Below are positions 60,073 to 64,000 of a stretch of DNA of 64,000 nt, piece by piece. Position numbers and translations under genes: made by a program. Numbering within the stretch: position 1 is the stretch's first letter; every line of letters starts with the position of its first letter. The notes below the pieces were generated by a model. That model saw only the letters and a list, made by a program, of their open reading frames with translations, was not told the DNA's origin and made no database searches. Source of the DNA: Treponema vincentii F0403 (lineage in GTDB: Bacteria; Spirochaetota; Spirochaetia; Treponematales; Treponemataceae); assembly GCF_000412995.1 (NCBI RefSeq), contig NZ_KE332512.1, positions 634,909 to 698,908 on the forward strand. Reading direction: 5' to 3'.

Positions 60073-62367
60073 ATGCAGACAGATATAATAAGATTTATCG
60101 ATGATGAAAGTAAGCAGGAATGTATGGCTGTAGCCGGGTATCTTTATAATCTATGTTCGAATAGTAAACATCTGGATAAGTATAAATCATTACAGATATT
60201 ATTACAGGCACTCATTGTGCGTCTAAAAAAAGAAACACAAGCTGAAACAATTGTGCAAGCATTTATTCAAAAAGGGATAAAGGAAAAACAGCTAACGGTA
60301 TTTACGCCGGGAAAAAATTACAATCATCCGTTTGAATACGGGAGTAAATTGGATGTAAATTTTAAAGAAGATACGAAAATCGCTGCAGCTGTTGACAATT
60401 TTACGACCGATTCTATTTTTACGATAAATCTTTGCCGTTGTGTTTTTATGCAGAAAGAAAACCTTGCTAAAATTATCGCGCTTATTTTCTTTTCCGCCAA
60501 GATAAATAACAATGATACATATATCATTCCTCAGAGAATAAATGTTTCAGCACGGATAACCAAGATACTTAATGATATAACTCCTGTTGAATTTCTATTT
60601 GATACCTTACATCTTTCACACCAAGAAGCGGTATTGCTTACGGCAGCATATAGAACACAGACAATCTATGAACTCTATAATTTTTATGATGATGTGTTAT
60701 ATCAAAACACAGAAAATAAAATGACGATATATGCAAAATGTATTAATACGTCTTTACAAGCAATAAGAATCTTATTTGAGAATGATAAAAAGCTTATTTC
60801 ATTCGGGTTAATGAATAAGTACGATTACGGTTGTATTGAAAACGAAAGTATTTATTGTATTTACAATAAAAATTTTGATGCGTTTTTTTCCGGCACATTA
60901 AAAGAAGAAAAAGCAAACGCTGCCTTTAATCTCAATAGCTACGCTATAAAAAAAAAGCATTCAAGCTTGGCATTGCAATTTCTAAAAAGTAACTTTCCGT
61001 CAAATATTTTACTCTATGGAAGTCCCGGATCCGGTAAAACGGAATTTGCAAAAACACTTGCAAAAGAAAGCGGACTGCGACTGTTTATATTTAAAAATGA
61101 GCTGGATACAGATAGAGCATTGCAACGCTTACATTGTATTCTTTCTATTCCTAAAAAAGATACACTGCTTGTGATTGACGAAGCTGAAAATATCTTAAAA
61201 ACAATAGAGCCGCATTTTGGTACGTTTATGAGCACTACTCAAAAAGGGATTGTAAATAAGATGCTTGATAATAATGTCAATAAAGTCGTGTGGATTGTTA
61301 ATTATACTGATCTTCTTGACATATCTACGTTGCGCCGTTTTACGTATTCAATTAAGTTTAACAAAATGCCTAAATCGATTCTGAAAAAAATTGCACAGTC
61401 AAAATTACAAAACAGCAACATAAGCGGCAAAATCTTACATACACTTGTCGATCTCTGCGACAACTACCGTATAACAGGAGCCTCAATCGATAATATGATA
61501 AAAGCGGTGAATAGTGTTCATTGCAGCACTCAAACTGAAGAGAAAATCGTTATTGATGTAAAAAATACGCTTGAAGCAAATTCCGGGCTTATATACGGTA
61601 GTTCCCATGCCGGCAGAAAAATACAGATGACATACGATATTGGAGCACTCAACACCTCTATCGAACCGGATGATATTCTCACGATGATAAAAAATGCAAC
61701 AGCGTATGCTGATTCTGCACAAACAGAAGCTCCCGCCGGAATCCGTATGCTGTTTTACGGATTAAGCGGTACCGGAAAAACAGAATTTGCACGATATATT
61801 GCAAACGCTTTGGCTAAAGAGCTTATTCTAAAAAAAGCTTCCGATATCTTAGGAAAATATATCGGCGAAAGTGAACAGAATATTAAAGAGGCTTTTGAAG
61901 AAGCGGAAAAACAGGATGCGATACTGCTATTTGATGAGGCTGACTCATTTTTTACCAACCGTTTCAATGCAGAAAATACTTGGAAGCGGACAATGGTCAA
62001 TGAATTTTTAATGCAGATAGAAGCCTTTAACGGTTTATTGATTTGCACTACCAATATGCGCAGCATCATGGATCCTGCATTGCAGCGCCGCTTTCATATT
62101 ATGGTTGAGTTTCAAGCCCTCTCTGCAAACGGAATAAAAACTTTGTTGACGAAATATTTTCGTAATGTGTCATTTAATGCTGATCAAATAGAAAAGCTCA
62201 ACCAATGGCAATCCGTTACTCCGGGGGATTTTAACGCACTCTATGGAAAAGCACGGTTTATGCCGCAAGAAAAAATAACTTCTGAATATATTATTACTGA
62301 ATTAGCACAGATGCAGCAAGAAAAAAACGGCGTACAAAAAATGATCGGATTTAGTATCAATGCATAA
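60073..62367 (+). CDS. Tandem AAA ATPase of unknown function
   Basis: 764 residues with an N-terminal helical region (1-290) that I do not recognise and two AAA domains. Domain 1: Walker A LLYGSPGSGKTEFAKTLAKE near residue 314, Walker B TLLVIDEAENIL. Domain 2: Walker A LFYGLSGTGKTEFARYIANA near 560, Walker B AILLFDEADSFF, sensor CTTNMRSIMDPALQRRFH. The first domain lacks a clear pore loop; the second has GKYIGESEQNIKEAFEEA. It is AT-rich compared with neighbours. It is followed by an LRR protein 37 bp later. Confidence 0.88.
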   Translation: MQTDIIRFIDDESKQECMAVAGYLYNLCSNSKHLDKYKSLQILLQALIVRLKKETQAETIVQAFIQKGIKEKQLTVFTPGKNYNHPFEYGSKLDVNFKEDTKIAAAVDNFTTDSIFTINLCRCVFMQKENLAKIIALIFFSAKINNNDTYIIPQRINVSARITKILNDITPVEFLFDTLHLSHQEAVLLTAAYRTQTIYELYNFYDDVLYQNTENKMTIYAKCINTSLQAIRILFENDKKLISFGLMNKYDYGCIENESIYCIYNKNFDAFFSGTLKEEKANAAFNLNSYAIKKKHSSLALQFLKSNFPSNILLYGSPGSGKTEFAKTLAKESGLRLFIFKNELDTDRALQRLHCILSIPKKDTLLVIDEAENILKTIEPHFGTFMSTTQKGIVNKMLDNNVNKVVWIVNYTDLLDISTLRRFTYSIKFNKMPKSILKKIAQSKLQNSNISGKILHTLVDLCDNYRITGASIDNMIKAVNSVHCSTQTEEKIVIDVKNTLEANSGLIYGSSHAGRKIQMTYDIGALNTSIEPDDILTMIKNATAYADSAQTEAPAGIRMLFYGLSGTGKTEFARYIANALAKELILKKASDILGKYIGESEQNIKEAFEEAEKQDAILLFDEADSFFTNRFNAENTWKRTMVNEFLMQIEAFNGLLICTTNMRSIMDPALQRRFHIMVEFQALSANGIKTLLTKYFRNVSFNADQIEKLNQWQSVTPGDFNALYGKARFMPQEKITSEYIITELAQMQQEKNGVQKMIGFSINA

Positions 62368-62404
62368 CTGATAGGTAATTTAGGAAACATAAACGGAGGA
62401 AAAT

Positions 62405-62908
62405 ATGGAACAGATATCTGCATTACGGCTTACTGCTGAAGAAGAATCAAATGTACAGTTGCTGGAAATAACAGACGGGATAGTTATCGGCGTAACAAAT
62501 AGCGCCTACCTTACTGGAAGTCTTATATTACCGGATACAATTACGGAAATTGCTCATCACGCCTTTGAAAGCTGCAGCGGTCTCACACGTATTGTTATAC
62601 CTGATAGTGTTACTAAAATCGGTGACTGGCTTTTCCGCGATTGTACCGATTTAAAAGAGGTTATTATTGGAAGCGGTATTTCAAAAATCGGTATTGGAGC
62701 TTTCTTTGATTGCACTCATTTAAGCACTATCACCATACCGCAGGGCATTACCGAAATCGGAAATAATGCCTTTTGTAATATTCGAAGTGATGCACAGTTT
62801 ACCGTAGCAAGCAATGCAGTAAAAAAACTACTAAAGCATTCTGACAGTTCTATACAAGATGAACACATTATCGTAAATCGATTGAGCGGTGAGGTATTCA
62901 CCCCATAG
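62405..62908 (+). CDS. BspA-like leucine-rich repeat (LRR_5) protein, small and cytoplasmic
   Basis: 167 residues, with AACGGAGGA upstream. About four LRR_5 repeats: LILPDTITEIAHHAFESCSG, LTRIVIPDSVTKIGDWLFRD, LKEVIIGSGISKIGIGAFFD and LSTITIPQGITEIGNNAF. Unlike surface BspA proteins, it has no signal peptide or lipobox. The last residues (VASNAVKKLLKHSD) resemble the end caps of BspA repeats. Close coupling to the AAA gene suggests a joint role, perhaps as a recognition module; this is inference. Confidence 0.85.
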   Translation: MEQISALRLTAEEESNVQLLEITDGIVIGVTNSAYLTGSLILPDTITEIAHHAFESCSGLTRIVIPDSVTKIGDWLFRDCTDLKEVIIGSGISKIGIGAFFDCTHLSTITIPQGITEIGNNAFCNIRSDAQFTVASNAVKKLLKHSDSSIQDEHIIVNRLSGEVFTP

Positions 62909-62957
62909 ACTGACTAGGCTATTAGTATAGTCGTTGGGATAATCATTGAAAATCTAG
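62906..62957 (+). repeat. Dyad repeat element D, copy 2
   Basis: ATAGACTGACTAGGCTATTA then GTATAGTCGTTGGGATAAT, followed by CATTGAA. The start overlaps the LRR stop codon. It has the same order and spacing as copy 1, and the next small gene begins 31 bp later. Confidence 0.7.
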
Positions 62958-62987
62958 TGTATGTTCAATTTTTAAGGAGAAACACCG

Positions 62988-63167
62988 ATGGAAAAAGTTA
63001 TTTGGTGCGGCAAACAGTGGCTTAATAATTGCGGTCATCATTATATAGAACCTGTTTTTGGGGTCAAACGGTTCGAAAGAGCGGAAAAAAATACGAATTG
63101 GTTTCAAAAACAACATGATAAAAAAACATTCGCAGACTTCTTGAAAGACGCTATCGAAAAAAAATAA
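62988..63167 (+). CDS. Small protein of unknown function (59 residues)
   Basis: ATG 62988 has AAGGAGAAA seven bases upstream and the frame ends at TAA 63165-63167. The product is rich in Lys and aromatic residues: EKVIWCGKQWLNNCGHHYIE at the start and KKTFADFLKDAIEKK at the end. Two Cys and two His in the first 20 residues could bind zinc. No signal peptide or family recognised. Its strong ribosome site and the dyad element upstream argue that it is real. Confidence 0.6.
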   Translation: MEKVIWCGKQWLNNCGHHYIEPVFGVKRFERAEKNTNWFQKQHDKKTFADFLKDAIEKK

Positions 63168-63213
63168 TTTAGAACAGAGGAGAGAATCAGCAGGCAACTA
63201 AGATGCCCTGTTA

Positions 63214-63606
63214 TTGGTATTAAGTATGGTTGGTATGATTGGTATGATTGGTATATTTTGGTTCCTTCCCGATTTATCCGATTTATTTTATGCCAGTACA
63301 ACAGACATTGCATTTGCACAAAAATATGGTGAATGGCTACTATCTCAAGAAGACCATAGTAATGTATGGGAGAAATTAAAACAAAATGGTTATTTGCACT
63401 ATTTACCGAAAAGGTACAGAGATGAGTATTGGAAATTACCAAGAGGCAGGGTCTCATATAATATATTACTTGGTAAATATTATGTATATCATGGCGATTG
63501 GTTTTTAATAAAACATGCAAAAATTATTGAGAAAAAATTTGAGCTTCCCGTCAATAATATCGTTTATGAAGAAGATGAACACTATTCAAATACAATCAGT
63601 TGTTAA
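63214..63606 (+). CDS. Hypothetical protein with hydrophobic N-terminus and 9-bp repeats
   Basis: 130 residues if started at TTG 63214, or 126 from ATG 63226. The nearest Shine-Dalgarno-like stretch (GAGGAGAG, about 63177-63184) is 30 bp upstream, so the start is uncertain. Tandem 9-bp units (GGTATGATT) encode a GMI-GMI-GIF run that looks like a membrane anchor. The body (FAQKYGEWLLSQEDHSNVWE, LPKRYRDEYWKLPRGRVSYN, YYVYHGDWFLIKHAKI) is globular, with many aromatic and charged residues. No family recognised. It follows the 59-residue gene by 46 bp. Confidence 0.55.
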   Translation: MVLSMVGMIGMIGIFWFLPDLSDLFYASTTDIAFAQKYGEWLLSQEDHSNVWEKLKQNGYLHYLPKRYRDEYWKLPRGRVSYNILLGKYYVYHGDWFLIKHAKIIEKKFELPVNNIVYEEDEHYSNTISC

Positions 63607-63629
63607 AAAGATTTTTACCTCTATCATCA

Positions 63630-63956
63630 CCTGATAGACTGACTATGCTATGAGTAAACCTGTTCGGAAACTTCCGTTTCTGAACAGGTTACCTTGAAAT
63701 GCGATGTTCTAAATCGTATATGTTTATTTTCAGCCGCTGAAATAGCGCGGCTGAAAAACACGTCGAGTTTGCTTCGCAAACATCGCGTATTAACGTATGC
63801 GCGTTCCGCACATCAATGCAGCAGTTTCCAAAGTGCACACTTTGTTCAACTGTTGCATTTTAGGGTGCTATTTGTGCGATTTAGAACTCGGCGACCTGTT
63901 CGAAAACGCAGTTATCGAACAGGTCTAGTATAGTCGTTGGAACAATTACTGAAATA
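63630..63956 (+). repeat. Dyad repeat element D, copy 3, interrupted
   Basis: CACCTGATAGACTGACTATG and CTATGAGTA lie at 63629-63656. TAGTATAGTCGTTGGAACAA and TTACTGAAATAAAGC resume at 63926. Joined, they rebuild the element seen at 60006 and 62906. The gene it would precede starts beyond the window. Confidence 0.7.
63657..63925. mobile_element. MITE-like element (about 269 bp) inserted in element D copy 3
   Basis: Left end AACCTGTTCGGAAAC and right end, read inwards, GACCTGTTCGATAAC match in 12 of 15 positions. Each end is also a hairpin (AACCTGTTC/GAACAGGTT and GACCTGTTCGA/TCGAACAGGTC). The interior has GTTCTAAATCG/CGATTTAGAAC, TTCAGCCGC/GCGGCTGAA and CAAAGTG/CACTTTG dyads. No coding capacity. 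A GAGTA/TAGTA pair flanks it, a likely 5-bp target duplication with one change. Confidence 0.65.
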
Positions 63957-64000
63957 AAGCTCAAGAAAAAACATTTTTATGCTTGACTTTTGAGGGGGGG

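Overview
The window looks like chromosome from an oral-type spirochaete of the genus Treponema (close to the T. medium / T. vincentii / T. denticola group; the species is an inference). The signs are moderate GC, spirochaetal lipoboxes and secreted proteins, a chemoreceptor with a 7TMR-DISM-like membrane module, and the gene order rpsB-tsf-frr-uppS-cdsA-dxr-rseP without pyrH, which I recall from T. pallidum. Most genes are housekeeping genes. They are separated by many short structured repeats and a few accessory islands.

Layout. 1-8.1 kb: a partial secreted protein, argR, queA, a small secreted protein, an NrnA-like DHH phosphoesterase, a glycosyltransferase relic and a 1204-residue repeat lipoprotein. 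8.4-12.9 kb: aspS-epmA, then two PIN-domain toxin-antitoxin pairs with a relic between them. 12.9-24.1 kb: rny, a DUF2974 hydrolase, parB-parA, lon, and the dnaX-ybaB-recR operon. dnaX is split into two frames at a U-UUU-UUA heptamer followed by a hairpin. 23.8-30.4 kb: a Type III restriction-modification locus (XRE regulator, mod, res) whose res gene is cut by an IS3-family element. 30.5-35.9 kb: an orphan moxR, tkt and a methyl-accepting protein. 36-43.5 kb: an outer-membrane barrel protein, a DUF2442/DUF4160 pair, a membrane protein, and a tetR-RND transporter-LolA-like operon with a 37-bp perfect palindromic operator candidate. 43.5-54 kb: a beta-propeller-like secreted protein, a CpXC protein, rseP, dxr, cdsA, uppS, frr, tsf, rpsB and maf. 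54-59.9 kb: lemA-TPM, then a symporter / cysteine desulfidase / dihydropyrimidinase operon read from a near-consensus promoter. 60-64 kb: an AT-rich, cassette-like accessory region with a tandem AAA ATPase, a leucine-rich-repeat protein and two small unknown genes. The units are separated by a repeated dyad element, and a MITE-like insert interrupts the third copy.

Three families of dispersed structured repeats run through the intergenic spaces. In two of them (family R: 1.2, 17.6, 20.6 and 48.0 kb; family F3: 20.4, 39.4 and 55.7 kb) the stem sequences differ between copies while base pairing is kept. This points to a folded RNA or single-stranded DNA function. The most novel-looking items are the AAA-LRR cassette region with its repeated dyads, the dnaX frameshift arrangement, and these covarying repeats. 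All coordinates and translations come from reading the sequence; no database search was possible.
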